Source of the DNA: an uncultured marine group I thaumarchaeote
GTDB taxonomy: Archaea; Thermoproteota; Nitrososphaeria; Nitrososphaerales; Nitrosopumilaceae
Direction of reading: 5' to 3'
DNA: 52,544 nucleotides
NCBI GenBank assembly: GCA_902512865.1
Contig: CABXKZ010000003.1
Coordinates: 1 to 52,544, forward strand
The translations under genes were made by a program, and so were the position numbers. The notes under the pieces are model-generated. The model was given only the letters and a program-made list of their open reading frames with translations, was not told where the DNA came from and did no database searches. Every line of letters begins with the position of its first letter. The stretch's first letter is position 1. Shown in pieces: positions 34,502 through 43,850 of the stretch.

Positions 34502-34552
34502 TCAAGTTTGACTTAGGTTAAGCTTTAAAAAGTCTTTTTGGGACGTTGTACT
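34502..34552. promoter_or_regulatory. Bidirectional trpS/pheS promoter with one shared TATA element
   Basis: The only TATA-like element is CTTTAAAA, whose TTTAAA palindrome is centred at 34526.5. The trpS ATG begins 25.5 bp to one side and the pheS GTG 26.5 bp to the other, each at the distance of a leaderless start. One palindromic box therefore appears to serve both genes. Confidence 0.65.
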
Positions 34553-35950
34553 GTGTCACAAGTTTTTCATGATATAGAAAAAAAAATTTTAGAAACACTA
34601 CAAAAAGTTCCAAATCAAACTCCTGAACAATTATCTAAAAATACTGAACTTTCAATTGATCAAATTCGTAGAGGAATTGAATGGTTACGTCTAAAAGGAC
34701 TTGCAATAGTAACTGAATCTGAAAAGATAACTTTCTCTTTAGGTCCTAACGGTCTTGATTCTCTAAAAAATGGATTACCTGAACGAAAACTCATCAATAT
34801 GCTCAAAGATGAACCTAAAACCTTTGAACAAATTCGTTCTGCATTATCTGGTGCTGGATTTAATGTAGCTATTGCAAATGCTAAAAAAAATGGTTGGATA
34901 AAAATTGAAAAAGATAACTCTGATTCTTTAGTATCAATCAAAGAAAAACCAATAGAGACTCCTGAAGAAAAACTTCTTTCATTCATAGGTGAAAAAACTG
35001 TATCGCAAGAAGAAATTACTAATTCTTTAGCTATGAAAATTTTACTTTCTCGTCCAAATTACATTACACAAACATCTGAGAAATTAAAAAATATCTCTTT
35101 AACTGATGCAGCACTTTCTCTTGATACTAGTATATCCTCAAGTGGTGCAATTGATGTCGAGGCTGACGTATCTTCTATCTTTGCAGCTAGAACACATCCG
35201 CTACAGGATACCATTGATGAAATACGTGAAATTTTTGTCAATCTTGGTTTTTCTGAAATTTTTGGAAGTATGACACAGTCAAGCTTCTGGAATTTTGATG
35301 CTTTATTCACTCCCCAAGATCATCCTGCCAGAGAACTTCAAGATACATTTTATCTTGAAGATACAGAATTAAAGAACCCTGCAACCTCTTCACAAATTAA
35401 AAATATATCATTATCTCATAGAAAAAACTGGAAATATGATTGGAAATTATCTGAATCACAAAAAATGGTTTTACGAACACATACTACATGTGTTACAATA
35501 AAGTATCTTGCAGAACAAAAACCTGAAAATGCACGAATTTTTTCATTAGGTAGAGTATTTCGAAATGAAAAAGTTAGTTACAAGCATCTAGTTGAATTCA
35601 ATCAAATTGAAGGAATTGTAATTGGAAATAATACAACTCTGCGTGACTTGATGGGAATTCAAAAAGAATTTTACAAAAAGTTGGGTTTAACAAAAATTAA
35701 ATTTTGGCCAACATTTTTTCCATACACTGAACCATCTCTACAAACAATGGTGTATAATGAAAAATTAGGAAAATGGATTGAGCTTTTTGGTATGGGAATT
35801 TTTAGACCTGAAGTGACAAAACCTCTTGGTATAGACAAACCTGTTTTAGCTTGGGGTGGTGGAATTGAAAGAATTGCAATGTTGAAGTATGAACTTGATG
35901 ATGTCAGAGAATTTTATAACAACAATTTAAGTTGGTTGAGGAGTGTATAA
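34553..35950 (+). CDS. pheS: Phenylalanyl-tRNA synthetase alpha subunit
   Basis: This 465-residue archaeal-type PheS has an N-terminal HTH-like tRNA-binding region (residues 1-70) and a class II catalytic domain. Signatures include HPLQDTIDEIREIFVNLGFSE, RTHTTCVTIKYL, GRVFRNEKVSYKHLVEFNQIEG and the end FGMGIFRPEVTKPLG. The start is a GTG at 34553, chosen from the TATA spacing; an in-frame TTG 15 bp upstream is less likely. It is followed directly by pheT. Confidence 0.95.
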   Translation: MSQVFHDIEKKILETLQKVPNQTPEQLSKNTELSIDQIRRGIEWLRLKGLAIVTESEKITFSLGPNGLDSLKNGLPERKLINMLKDEPKTFEQIRSALSGAGFNVAIANAKKNGWIKIEKDNSDSLVSIKEKPIETPEEKLLSFIGEKTVSQEEITNSLAMKILLSRPNYITQTSEKLKNISLTDAALSLDTSISSSGAIDVEADVSSIFAARTHPLQDTIDEIREIFVNLGFSEIFGSMTQSSFWNFDALFTPQDHPARELQDTFYLEDTELKNPATSSQIKNISLSHRKNWKYDWKLSESQKMVLRTHTTCVTIKYLAEQKPENARIFSLGRVFRNEKVSYKHLVEFNQIEGIVIGNNTTLRDLMGIQKEFYKKLGLTKIKFWPTFFPYTEPSLQTMVYNEKLGKWIELFGMGIFRPEVTKPLGIDKPVLAWGGGIERIAMLKYELDDVREFYNNNLSWLRSV

Positions 35951-37594
35951 TTGCCTGTAATAGAATTAAACATAAGTAGAATCCGAAAATTAGTTTCTGG
36001 AAATGTATCTAGAAAACAAATACTTGATGTTTTACCCTTTCTTGGTTTAGATATAGAATCTGAAGATGGAGATAAAATTAGAATTGAATATAGTCCAAAC
36101 AGACCTGACTATTCTACTGAATTTGGTGTGGCACTTGGCTTACAGGGGTTATTGGGAATAAAAAAAGGAATACAAAAAACTAGTATTAAGAAAAAAGGAA
36201 AATTTGCAATTAAAGTGGATTCGTCTCTGACAAAAATTCGACCTTATGTAACTGGTATAATTGCCAAGAATGGTACTCTAGACAGTGATGATATTCAACA
36301 GTTGATGTGGATGCAGGAAGATCTACATAATGGAATTGGAAGAAAACGAAAGAAATCCTCTATCGGATTACATGATGCTGATAAAATCTCTTTTCCTTTA
36401 ACATACACAACAACTTCAAGAGAACACAGATTTGTTCCATTAAACAGTAATACAGAACAAACAATTGATGAAATTTTGAGCAATACTGAACAAGGTCAAA
36501 ACTATGGATGGGTAATAGAAAATGATAAAAATACACCGATAATCTTAGATTCGAAACAAAATACGATCTCTTTTCCTCCAATAATTAATTCTGCATTAAC
36601 GACTGTTACGTCAAATACAAAAAACATCTTAATCGAAGTTACTGGTATTGACAAAGACTCTGTTGAAGATGCACTTTCTATTGTGATGTCTACATTGAAG
36701 ATGGCTGGATTTGAATTTGAAGAATTGAAGATTTCAGGAAACAAAAATTCCACTCCCCAGTTAAAAGACAGAACTATCATTTATGATCCAAAATTCACTT
36801 CAGAAATACTTGGAATAGACATGAGTTTATCAAACATGGTGGCATGTATGAAAAAATGTAGATTAGATGCATCAATCAAAGGTAAAAAAATAGTATGTAT
36901 TATTCCACGATATAGATTTGATATATTTGGTCCAATGGATTTAGTAGAAGAAATTGCTCTAGGGTATGGAATTGCAAACATTGAACCAAAATTGTCTCCC
37001 TCAACAACTATCGGTCAAAAAAATGATATAACGATTAAAACAGAACTAATTAGAAAAACTGCAGTTGGTCTTGGATTTCTTGAAGCATTAAATTCAAGTC
37101 TCACAAGTAAAAAAATTCTATACAATATGACAAAAAGGAATTCATCTGAAATCATCTCAGTCTTGGATTCAAAAAGTCAAGAACACACAATTCTTCGTGA
37201 TTCTTTGTTACCTGGTTTACTGGAAAATCTCTCAAAAAACATTCATGAAACATATCCACAAAAATTATTTGAATCTGGTGTGGTCTTCTCAAAAGGTGAG
37301 CCTATTCATGAATCTATTAACTTGGCGGTAATTGTTGCATACAAGGACACAAATTATTCTGAACTTAAAGCAATAATGCAATCTATCCTTAGAACTAATT
37401 TCAAAATTAATTCAAAAACAAAAACTTCTAAAAACCAAGAATTATTTGTTGAAGGAAGGCATGCTGATATTTTTGTTAATGAGAAAAAAATTGGTGAGAT
37501 TGGAGAAATAAATACTGAAATCCTAGAAACTTTTCGAATTAGAACTTCTGTAGCGGGTTTTGAAATAAAATTATCTGGATTAATATTTGACTAA
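35951..37594 (+). CDS. pheT: Phenylalanyl-tRNA synthetase beta subunit
   Basis: This 547-residue archaeal/eukaryotic-type PheT has the start MPVIELNISRIRKLVSGNVS, IRIEYSPNRPDYSTEFGVA, the B5-type domain and the catalytic-like domain with FDIFGPMDLVEEIALGYGI. It forms the alpha2-beta2 enzyme with PheS. It starts with TTG immediately after the pheS stop (no gap). The bases after its stop begin the candidate RNA at 37610. Confidence 0.95.
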   Translation: MPVIELNISRIRKLVSGNVSRKQILDVLPFLGLDIESEDGDKIRIEYSPNRPDYSTEFGVALGLQGLLGIKKGIQKTSIKKKGKFAIKVDSSLTKIRPYVTGIIAKNGTLDSDDIQQLMWMQEDLHNGIGRKRKKSSIGLHDADKISFPLTYTTTSREHRFVPLNSNTEQTIDEILSNTEQGQNYGWVIENDKNTPIILDSKQNTISFPPIINSALTTVTSNTKNILIEVTGIDKDSVEDALSIVMSTLKMAGFEFEELKISGNKNSTPQLKDRTIIYDPKFTSEILGIDMSLSNMVACMKKCRLDASIKGKKIVCIIPRYRFDIFGPMDLVEEIALGYGIANIEPKLSPSTTIGQKNDITIKTELIRKTAVGLGFLEALNSSLTSKKILYNMTKRNSSEIISVLDSKSQEHTILRDSLLPGLLENLSKNIHETYPQKLFESGVVFSKGEPIHESINLAVIVAYKDTNYSELKAIMQSILRTNFKINSKTKTSKNQELFVEGRHADIFVNEKKIGEIGEINTEILETFRIRTSVAGFEIKLSGLIFD

Positions 37595-37609
37595 TTTTAA
37601 TTAGGTAAT

Positions 37610-37781
37610 GCCCAAAGAGCACGCATTCAGACGGATTAGGATGATGAGATCGTACGGATTACAATGATTTCTAATTCACCCAGGTTTGCGACAATGTAGG
37701 GCAACCCCGGTTTCAGATCTGAAATGAGGATTTGGCTAAAACCAATGATTTTTTGCGAGTCAGGACCGGGGAACATTTTTT
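37610..37781 (+). ncRNA. Candidate structured noncoding RNA of unknown class
   Basis: This noncoding 170-nt stretch is richer in GC than its flanks. Strong pairings: CCCCGGT (37705-37711) with ACCGGGG (37765-37771), followed by T6 (37776-37781) as in a terminator; inside, CTGA/TCAG and TTGG/CCAA. A 5' arm pairs GGATTAG with CTAATTC. GGG-caa-CCC (37699-37707) competes for the same C-run, so two folds are possible. A TATA-like TTAATATTTG inside the end of pheT would start transcription near 37610. It lacks the conserved cores of RNase P RNA and SRP RNA. Confidence 0.5.
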
Positions 37782-37822
37782 AAAATTATAAATGTGCATC
37801 TATAAAATTAATTTTGATTTAA

Positions 37823-38242
37823 ATGGTAAACTATTGGCTTGCAAAACAGGAACCAAGTGGGCCTAGAGGTTATCACATTCTTGATCTAAAAAAAGATAAA
37901 ACAACTGTTTGGGATGGCATTCATAATAATTTGGCATTAAAGAATATGCGAGGAGCAAAAAAAGGTGATCAAATTATGTATTATCATACGGGTGTTGAAA
38001 AACAAGTAGTTGGATTAATGACTATTACTTCTGATCCATATTCGAATCCAAAAGAAAATAATAAAAGATTCATTGTTGTAGACGTAAAATTTAAAAAATT
38101 ATTTAAAAATCCTGTTACTCTTGATGAAATGAAACTTCAAAAAAGTTTCAAAAATTGGGAACTACTACGAATAATGAGGTTATCTTTTATGCCTGTACCT
38201 GAAAATATTTGGAAAATCATTTTAAAATTATCTGATAAATAA
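37823..38242 (+). CDS. EVE-domain protein
   Basis: This 139-residue EVE-domain protein (PUA-related, thymocyte nuclear protein 1-like) has NYWLAKQEPSGPRGYHILDL, TTVWDGIHNNLALKNMRGAKKGDQIMYYHTG and VVGLMTITSDPYSNP. EVE domains read modified bases in DNA or RNA. It lies 41 bp after the T-run of the candidate RNA. A TATAAAT box about 34 bp upstream could drive it. A modified-base reader in the same window as an adenine methylase is notable but unproven as a link. Confidence 0.9.
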   Translation: MVNYWLAKQEPSGPRGYHILDLKKDKTTVWDGIHNNLALKNMRGAKKGDQIMYYHTGVEKQVVGLMTITSDPYSNPKENNKRFIVVDVKFKKLFKNPVTLDEMKLQKSFKNWELLRIMRLSFMPVPENIWKIILKLSDK

Positions 38243-38288
38243 TTTTTCCAATAGGATAATTGATATACATGAACGTTGTAGATTCACT

Positions 38289-38528
38289 ATGGCAACAGCA
38301 TATGTACTCATTAACTGTGAGCTTGGTTCTGAGGAAGCTATTATCGCTCAGTTGAAAAATCTTGAAGGAGTAATAGAAGTTCACGGTACCTTTGGTGCTT
38401 ACGACATTTTGGCAAAAATTGAATCGTCAACAGTTGAAGCATTACGTGAAACAATTACTTGGAAGATAAGAAAAATAGAAAAGATTAGATCCACCTTAAC
38501 CCTTATGGGCATAGAAGGTCAAACCTAA
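38289..38528 (+). CDS. Stand-alone Lrp/AsnC ligand-binding (RAM) domain
   Basis: The 79-residue protein is a RAM/ACT-like domain alone: TAYVLINCELGSEEAIIAQL, VIEVHGTFGAYDILAKIESS, and IRSTLTLMGIEGQ. It lacks the DNA-binding HTH of full Lrp proteins. Such stand-alone domains bind amino acids and may modulate partner regulators. A GATATAC box is about 26 bp upstream. Confidence 0.9.
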   Translation: MATAYVLINCELGSEEAIIAQLKNLEGVIEVHGTFGAYDILAKIESSTVEALRETITWKIRKIEKIRSTLTLMGIEGQT

Positions 38529-38550
38529 TCATTACATCCTTTTTGTTAAA

Positions 38551-39117
38551 ATGCTTTTACACTTTATTTTTGTAGTCAAAGAAGAAGATCTTGAATATCG
38601 TAAAGATGAATTTGAATATGTAAAAGATATGGCTAAATTTTTTCAAAAATGGATTCAAGAAAATTTCTCAAAATCATATGAAATTCAATGTGATGAAATG
38701 ATTACAAAGCCTAGAAGCATACTTCAAAAACTTGACTCACATAATCTATTAGATGATCATCGCCAACGTGGAAAAGAAATCTATCATTTTTACTTGACAC
38801 ATTTTAGACCGTTTTGGACTGATTGCACATGTGAAGGATTCCATTCTGAAAATTTTGGAATGGCACTTTGGCAAAAACCAAAAAATGGTTATGATGAATT
38901 ATTTCTTGCAGAAAAAAATTGTACTACTGTATGCCATGAAATTTTGCATGAAATGCTAAGACAAAAAAAACATAAACGTTACATTGAAGATGTTCATGAT
39001 TTACAAACTGAACATCTTTTCAATAATTTACCTTTTATTCAATATGATGAAAATTATGAAATTACTAATGATAAACCAAAATTTCTTTCAATGGATATTT
39101 CGACAATAAAATATTAG
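38551..39117 (+). CDS. Uncharacterised HExxH protein, possible zinc peptidase
   Basis: This 188-residue protein carries CHEILHEML, with HExxH at residues 129-133. His149 or Glu154/His155 (EDVHDLQTEH) is a possible third ligand. It also has CTC (92-94) and Cys124/Cys128. No signal or membrane helix is seen. The HExxH with helical flanks suggests a zincin-like fold, but no known family is recognised and the activity is inferred. It overlaps the convergent gene by 4 bp. Confidence 0.6.
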   Translation: MLLHFIFVVKEEDLEYRKDEFEYVKDMAKFFQKWIQENFSKSYEIQCDEMITKPRSILQKLDSHNLLDDHRQRGKEIYHFYLTHFRPFWTDCTCEGFHSENFGMALWQKPKNGYDELFLAEKNCTTVCHEILHEMLRQKKHKRYIEDVHDLQTEHLFNNLPFIQYDENYEITNDKPKFLSMDISTIKY

Positions 39118-39746
39118 CATTTTACAACTGAATAAATTCTATTTTCAAAATTTGCAGTTTTGAATTCTAATTTACTTTCAGCATCATCTTTTCTTGATTT
39201 ACTAAGATTTTCTAACTCTACTAGTGCATCTCCTTTGAAACCAACAGATGATCCATAAATTGCGTCAATGAGTTGTGTTCCATGCTCTCCACTTTTTACA
39301 TCATCTGCAACATCATAAAATTTTGCAACATCTTTCTTGTTAATAGAATTTCCTGTTGCTTTGTTAAACGCAATTGCCATGTACATTCCATTACTTTTTA
39401 TCGCAATTGGAATCTTGTGCTCTTTACCAGATTTACCTGGAATACTTTCATTAATCAAAACCTCACATTTATGATACATGCTTGAAACATATGCAAAAAA
39501 TCTATACTGTGCATATTTTCCTTTTTTATCTTCTTGACAATCGACAAAAATTTTATTTAGTAACTCTAATGCATGATCATTCATACTCTGTAATCTATCA
39601 TCAATCCTTCCTCTTTCTAAAAGTTCAGAGTTTGTGTCTTTTGCAACTAATTTTAGAATGAAATCTGGTAAATTATAATTTTTTAATGCTGTAACATATG
39701 CTCCTGCTTGTGACATTCCAAATTTTGGGAAACCTTTGTTAACCAT
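39114..39746 (-). CDS. Uncharacterised 210-residue protein
   Basis: This soluble protein starts MVNKGFPKFGMSQAGAYVTAL. The middle has YRFFAYVSSMYHKCEVLI and IPIAIKSNGMYMAIAFNKATG. The latter resembles a small nuclease-like beta core but without a clear catalytic motif. No family is recognised. The ATG at 39746 is preferred over a TTG 9 bp upstream. Confidence 0.55.
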   Translation of the reverse strand: MVNKGFPKFGMSQAGAYVTALKNYNLPDFILKLVAKDTNSELLERGRIDDRLQSMNDHALELLNKIFVDCQEDKKGKYAQYRFFAYVSSMYHKCEVLINESIPGKSGKEHKIPIAIKSNGMYMAIAFNKATGNSINKKDVAKFYDVADDVKSGEHGTQLIDAIYGSSVGFKGDALVELENLSKSRKDDAESKLEFKTANFENRIYSVVKC

Positions 39747-39889
39747 GTATGTCAATTCTCCAAGTTAATTGATCTTTTAATAATAAAAACAACAAAAGCA
39801 GATAGTGTATTTTCTCTTATAACTGTATGTTAAAATTTTGAAATCTTAATCCCTGACCGTTTATAAACTGAAAATTACATTATGAAATA

Positions 39890-42172
39890 TTGTCAAAAAT
39901 TGCAATAGAAACCACACCTGAAATGGTCAAAGGAGTATATCATAAATTAGAAAAAAACATCCTAAAATTCAGAACTACATTAAAAAGACCTCTAACTCTT
40001 ACTGAAAAAATTCTTGCTGGACATCTTGAAGATGAATTTTTAGATAAACTCTTAGATGGAAAAAAAAATTATATATTTCTTCGACCTGATCGTGTAGCAT
40101 TACAAGATGTTACTGGTCAAATGGTTATGTTACAGTTTATGCAAGCTGGTTTGAAATCAGTTACATTGCCAACCACTGTTCACTGTGATCATTTAATCCA
40201 AGCAAGAACTGAAGGAAAATCTGATACAAAATTAGCGATGTATGAAAATAACGAAGTATACAAATTTCTTGAAACAGCATCTAGTAAATACGGTGCTGGA
40301 TTTTGGAATCCAGGTGCTGGAATTATCCATCAAGTGGTTTTAGAAAACTATGCATTTCCTGGAGGTCTAATGATTGGAACTGATTCTCACACTCCAAATG
40401 CTGGTGGATTAGGAATGATAGCTATTGGTGTTGGTGGTCTTGATGCAGCAGAAACTATGGCGGGGTTGCCATGGGAATTACTTTATCCAAAACGAATTGG
40501 TATTCATCTTAAAGGTGAACTGAGTGGATGGACTGCACCTAAAGATGTTATACTATACGTTGCAGGAAAACTTTCAGTATCTGGAGGTACAAATTCTATT
40601 ATTGAATATTTTGGTCCTGGTGTAGAATCAATTAGCTGTACTGGCAAAGCAACAATTACCAATATGGGAGCTGAAATCGGTGCAACATGTTCCATTTTTC
40701 CTTATGATAAAAGAATGGAAACTTATCTGAATTCGACAAATAGAAAAGAGATTGCATCTCTTGCTAATGATCACATTACTTTACTTCAAGCAGATCCTGA
40801 AGTAGAAGAAAATCCTGAACAATTTTTTGACAAGGTAATTGAAATTGATCTTTCAATTCTTGAACCACATGTGGTTGGACCTCATACGCCTGATCTTGCA
40901 AGACCGATTTCAAAATTATCTGATGAAGTAGACTCAAAAGAGTATATTGATAAAATTTCTGTTGCTCTAATTGGAAGTTGCACAAATTCATCTTATGAAG
41001 ATATGTCTAGATCATCAAGCATTGCTAAACAAGCTGAAAAACACGGAATCAAGGCAAAAATCCCATTATTAGTAACTCCTGGTTCTGAACAAATTCGTTC
41101 TACTATAGAGAGAGATGGGCAAATTGATACCCTAAAATCAATCGGTGCAACAGTTCTTGCTAATGCATGTGGTCCATGTATTGGTCAATGGCAAAGACCT
41201 GAATTAAAAGAGGGAGAAAAAAATTCAATTGTTACATCATTTAATCGAAATTTCCCTGGACGTAATGATGGAAAACGTGATACAATGAATTTCATAGCAA
41301 GTCCAGAAATTATAACTGCACTTGCACTTGGAGGTAGTTTATCATTTAATCCATTAGAGGATTCACTTGAGGGAAAAGATGGTCAAAAAATTAAACTCTC
41401 TCCTCCTGGAATTGCTCCTGAAGTACCTGCTAATGGGTTTGTGATCACTGAAGGAGTTTATGTTTCTCCATCAGAAAACTCTGAAAATGTTAATGTTTTG
41501 ATAGATCCTAACAGTGACAGATTACAAAAACTTGAACCATTTTCTTCTTGGGACGGAAATGACTTCACTGAATTAAATTTGATGTTAAAAGCCAAAGGAA
41601 AATGCACCACTGATCATATCTCACCTGCAGGTCCTTGGCTTCGTCTCCGTGGTCATCTTGATAACTTGAGTGATAATTTACTTTTAGGTGCTGTAAATGC
41701 ATTCAATGATGAAATTGGCAAAGCAAAGAATATTCTTTCAAATAATATTGAAAACTGTGCACAAATTGCAAGAAGTTACAAAGAAAAAAACATGCGTTGG
41801 GTCATAGTAGGTGATAATAATTATGGTGAAGGAAGTAGTCGTGAACATGCAGCGATGACTCCAAGATTCTTAGGATGTGCAGCTGTCATTGCAAAATCTT
41901 TTGCAAGAATACATGAAACAAATCTTAAAAAACAAGGCATTCTTGCATTAACATTTAACGATTCTAATGATTATGAAAAAATTAAAGAAGATGATAAAAT
42001 TAGTATCTACGGTTTAACTAATTTTGCACCTAACAAATCATTTGAATGTGAACTACAACACTCTGATGGAAATTTTGAAAAAATCACTTTGGTCCATTCT
42101 TACAACTCATCTCAAATTGAGTGGTTCAAAGCAGGTTCTGCTCTTAATGTCTTAAAAAATAAAACATCGTAA
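39890..42172 (+). CDS. Aconitate hydratase
   Basis: This 760-residue protein is close in size to mitochondrial-type aconitase. [4Fe-4S] cluster cysteines are visible in GSCTNSSYED and NACGPCIGQW. Substrate-binding blocks include GTDSHTPNAGGLGMIAIGVGG and GEGSSREHAAMTPRFLG. It interconverts citrate and isocitrate, a step of the citric acid cycle. The start is a TTG at 39890, 26 bp after a TTTATAAA box, and is leaderless. tRNA-Trp follows on the other strand. Confidence 0.96.
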   Translation: MSKIAIETTPEMVKGVYHKLEKNILKFRTTLKRPLTLTEKILAGHLEDEFLDKLLDGKKNYIFLRPDRVALQDVTGQMVMLQFMQAGLKSVTLPTTVHCDHLIQARTEGKSDTKLAMYENNEVYKFLETASSKYGAGFWNPGAGIIHQVVLENYAFPGGLMIGTDSHTPNAGGLGMIAIGVGGLDAAETMAGLPWELLYPKRIGIHLKGELSGWTAPKDVILYVAGKLSVSGGTNSIIEYFGPGVESISCTGKATITNMGAEIGATCSIFPYDKRMETYLNSTNRKEIASLANDHITLLQADPEVEENPEQFFDKVIEIDLSILEPHVVGPHTPDLARPISKLSDEVDSKEYIDKISVALIGSCTNSSYEDMSRSSSIAKQAEKHGIKAKIPLLVTPGSEQIRSTIERDGQIDTLKSIGATVLANACGPCIGQWQRPELKEGEKNSIVTSFNRNFPGRNDGKRDTMNFIASPEIITALALGGSLSFNPLEDSLEGKDGQKIKLSPPGIAPEVPANGFVITEGVYVSPSENSENVNVLIDPNSDRLQKLEPFSSWDGNDFTELNLMLKAKGKCTTDHISPAGPWLRLRGHLDNLSDNLLLGAVNAFNDEIGKAKNILSNNIENCAQIARSYKEKNMRWVIVGDNNYGEGSSREHAAMTPRFLGCAAVIAKSFARIHETNLKKQGILALTFNDSNDYEKIKEDDKISIYGLTNFAPNKSFECELQHSDGNFEKITLVHSYNSSQIEWFKAGSALNVLKNKTS

Positions 42173-42173
42173 G

Positions 42174-42247
42174 TGGGCCCGATCGGATTTGAACCGACGA
42201 TCGACGGTTTTGGAGACCGTCGCCCTACCAGGCTAGGCTACGAACCC
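42174..42247 (-). tRNA. tRNA-Trp (CCA)
   Basis: This is a 74-nt cloverleaf. The acceptor arm GGGTTCG pairs with CGGGCCC (with wobbles), the anticodon stem ACGGT/ACCGT has loop CTCCAAA (anticodon CCA), the T-arm is GTCGG/CCGAT with TTCAAAT, and A73 is at 42174. No intron is present, although archaeal tRNA-Trp genes often have a long one that guides methylation. Confidence 0.95.
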
Positions 42248-42323
42248 ACAAGAATTGAAATATTATGCAGGAATTTTAACTATTACTAAGGTTTATTTGC
42301 AAATTAGCAATATTTGCAGTAAA

Positions 42324-42857
42324 ATGGTTAAACCGATTCTTCTTGTTGCTGGTGCAATTCCAATAATTCTTGCAATAATGATTGTCATTCCATTAGTTAC
42401 TGCACCAGAAATATCAAACACTGCAATAGATCCTTCCGATAAATCAGAAATAGAATTCACTACACATCATCTTAGAAATATCTCACCAGGTATAACAGAT
42501 AGAATTACTGCAGATCAAACAGAAATTATTGTAATAAAAAATGATGGCACAGTAACTTACTCTATTACTAAAGATGGAAAAGTTAGTACGCCAAAAACCA
42601 TTAAAATTGATAACTCACAAAGAATCAAACTTGTTGCAATGATCAAAGAAACTGGTTTTTTGTCATTACCATTTGAATCATTTTCCATAAAAGAAGGAGT
42701 TGAAACCTATCAAAAATTTGGTCTTAAGATTACATTAAATGAAAATACTAATCAATTATACTGGCCTGAACAGAATGCAACCGAACGAATGATTCCACCA
42801 ATCATCACAATGGTTCAAGAAGAACTGGAACTAATAATAGAGATCATAAGGGAATAA
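42324..42857 (+). CDS. Uncharacterised membrane-anchored exported protein
   Basis: This 177-residue protein starts MVKPILLVAGAIPIILAIMI with an N-terminal membrane helix. An outside domain follows (TEIIVIKNDGTVTYSITKDGK, then LNENTNQLYWPEQNATERMIPP). Repeated beta-strand patterns suggest a beta-rich fold; no family is recognised. The ATG at 42324 begins at the helix and lies about 30 bp after a TTTATTTG box; an in-frame ATG 69 bp upstream is rejected. Confidence 0.6.
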   Translation: MVKPILLVAGAIPIILAIMIVIPLVTAPEISNTAIDPSDKSEIEFTTHHLRNISPGITDRITADQTEIIVIKNDGTVTYSITKDGKVSTPKTIKIDNSQRIKLVAMIKETGFLSLPFESFSIKEGVETYQKFGLKITLNENTNQLYWPEQNATERMIPPIITMVQEELELIIEIIRE

Positions 42858-42881
42858 ATATCGATGAGGCACAGATAGTCT

Positions 42882-43850
42882 ATGATTCCGCTTTCTGGAG
42901 ATATTCCTGATTCCACTGGTGTAGTATGTGGAAAAATTGATTCTAATTCAATTGTACGTGGTACTTCCACACTAAAACGTGGTTTTGCACATATGCTAAA
43001 AAATGGAGTTGTTATGGATGTGACAAATGTTGAACAAGCCCAAATAGCTGAAGAAGCCGGTGCAGTATCTGTAATGGTACTAGACAAATTACCTTCTGAT
43101 GTAAGAAAAGCAGGTGGCGTAGCACGAACTGCAAGTATTAGAATTATAGAAGAGATTATGGATCATGTAACAATACCTGTTATGGCAAAATGTAGAATTG
43201 GTCATGTGTATGAAGCAAGTGTTCTAGATGAAACTAATGTTGACATGATAGATGAATCTGAAGTTTTAACCCCTGCTGATGAATATCATCACATTTGGAA
43301 ATGGGATTATACTACTCCATTTGTAAATGGTGCGCGTTCTTTAGGTGAAGCATTAAGAAGAGTTGAAGAAGGTGCTGCAATGATTAGAACTAAGGGTGAG
43401 CCAGGAACTGGAAATGTTGCAGAAGCAATTTATCATATTAAAAAAGTCAATGAAGAACTTCGTACTATCAAAAGTATGTATGATTTTGATGACAAGCAAG
43501 AACTTGTTAAGATGGCTAGAGAATTCAAAGTATCTTATGATTTAGTTGAAGAGACAGCAAAAATTGGAAGATTACCTGTTGTAAATTTTGCCGCTGGAGG
43601 AATTGCAACCCCTGCAGATGCTGCTTATCTTATGTCATTAGGTTGTGATGGAATCTTTGTAGGTTCAGGAATATTCAAAGCTGAAGATGCTCAAGAACGT
43701 GCTCGTGCTGTTGTTCTTGCAACTACATTCTGGGAAGAATCAGATAAAGTCAAAGAAGCACAAAAAATGATTGATGAAAGACAATCACTACTTGGTTTGG
43801 ATGTAAAAAATTTAGATTTGAAAATGCAAGAAAGAGGCAGTACTGTATGA
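42882..43850 (+). CDS. pdxS: Pyridoxal 5'-phosphate synthase lyase subunit PdxS
   Basis: This 322-residue TIM-barrel subunit makes PLP from ribose 5-phosphate, glyceraldehyde 3-phosphate and ammonia. Conserved parts include [39 protein letters not shown] with a catalytic Lys, MAKCRIGH, and [20 protein letters not shown]. It is leaderless (AATAAATATC box about 25 bp upstream) and overlaps pdxT by 4 bp. Confidence 0.97.
   Translation: MIPLSGDIPDSTGVVCGKIDSNSIVRGTSTLKRGFAHMLKNGVVMDVTNVEQAQIAEEAGAVSVMVLDKLPSDVRKAGGVARTASIRIIEEIMDHVTIPVMAKCRIGHVYEASVLDETNVDMIDESEVLTPADEYHHIWKWDYTTPFVNGARSLGEALRRVEEGAAMIRTKGEPGTGNVAEAIYHIKKVNEELRTIKSMYDFDDKQELVKMAREFKVSYDLVEETAKIGRLPVVNFAAGGIATPADAAYLMSLGCDGIFVGSGIFKAEDAQERARAVVLATTFWEESDKVKEAQKMIDERQSLLGLDVKNLDLKMQERGSTV

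Noticed and set aside
37610..37781. RNase P RNA or SRP RNA between pheT and the EVE gene
   Set aside because: A GTCAGG-CCGG-like stretch recalls the SRP core, but the GGAAGG/AGCAGC part is missing, and no RNase P conserved regions are present. The stretch is also short for either RNA.
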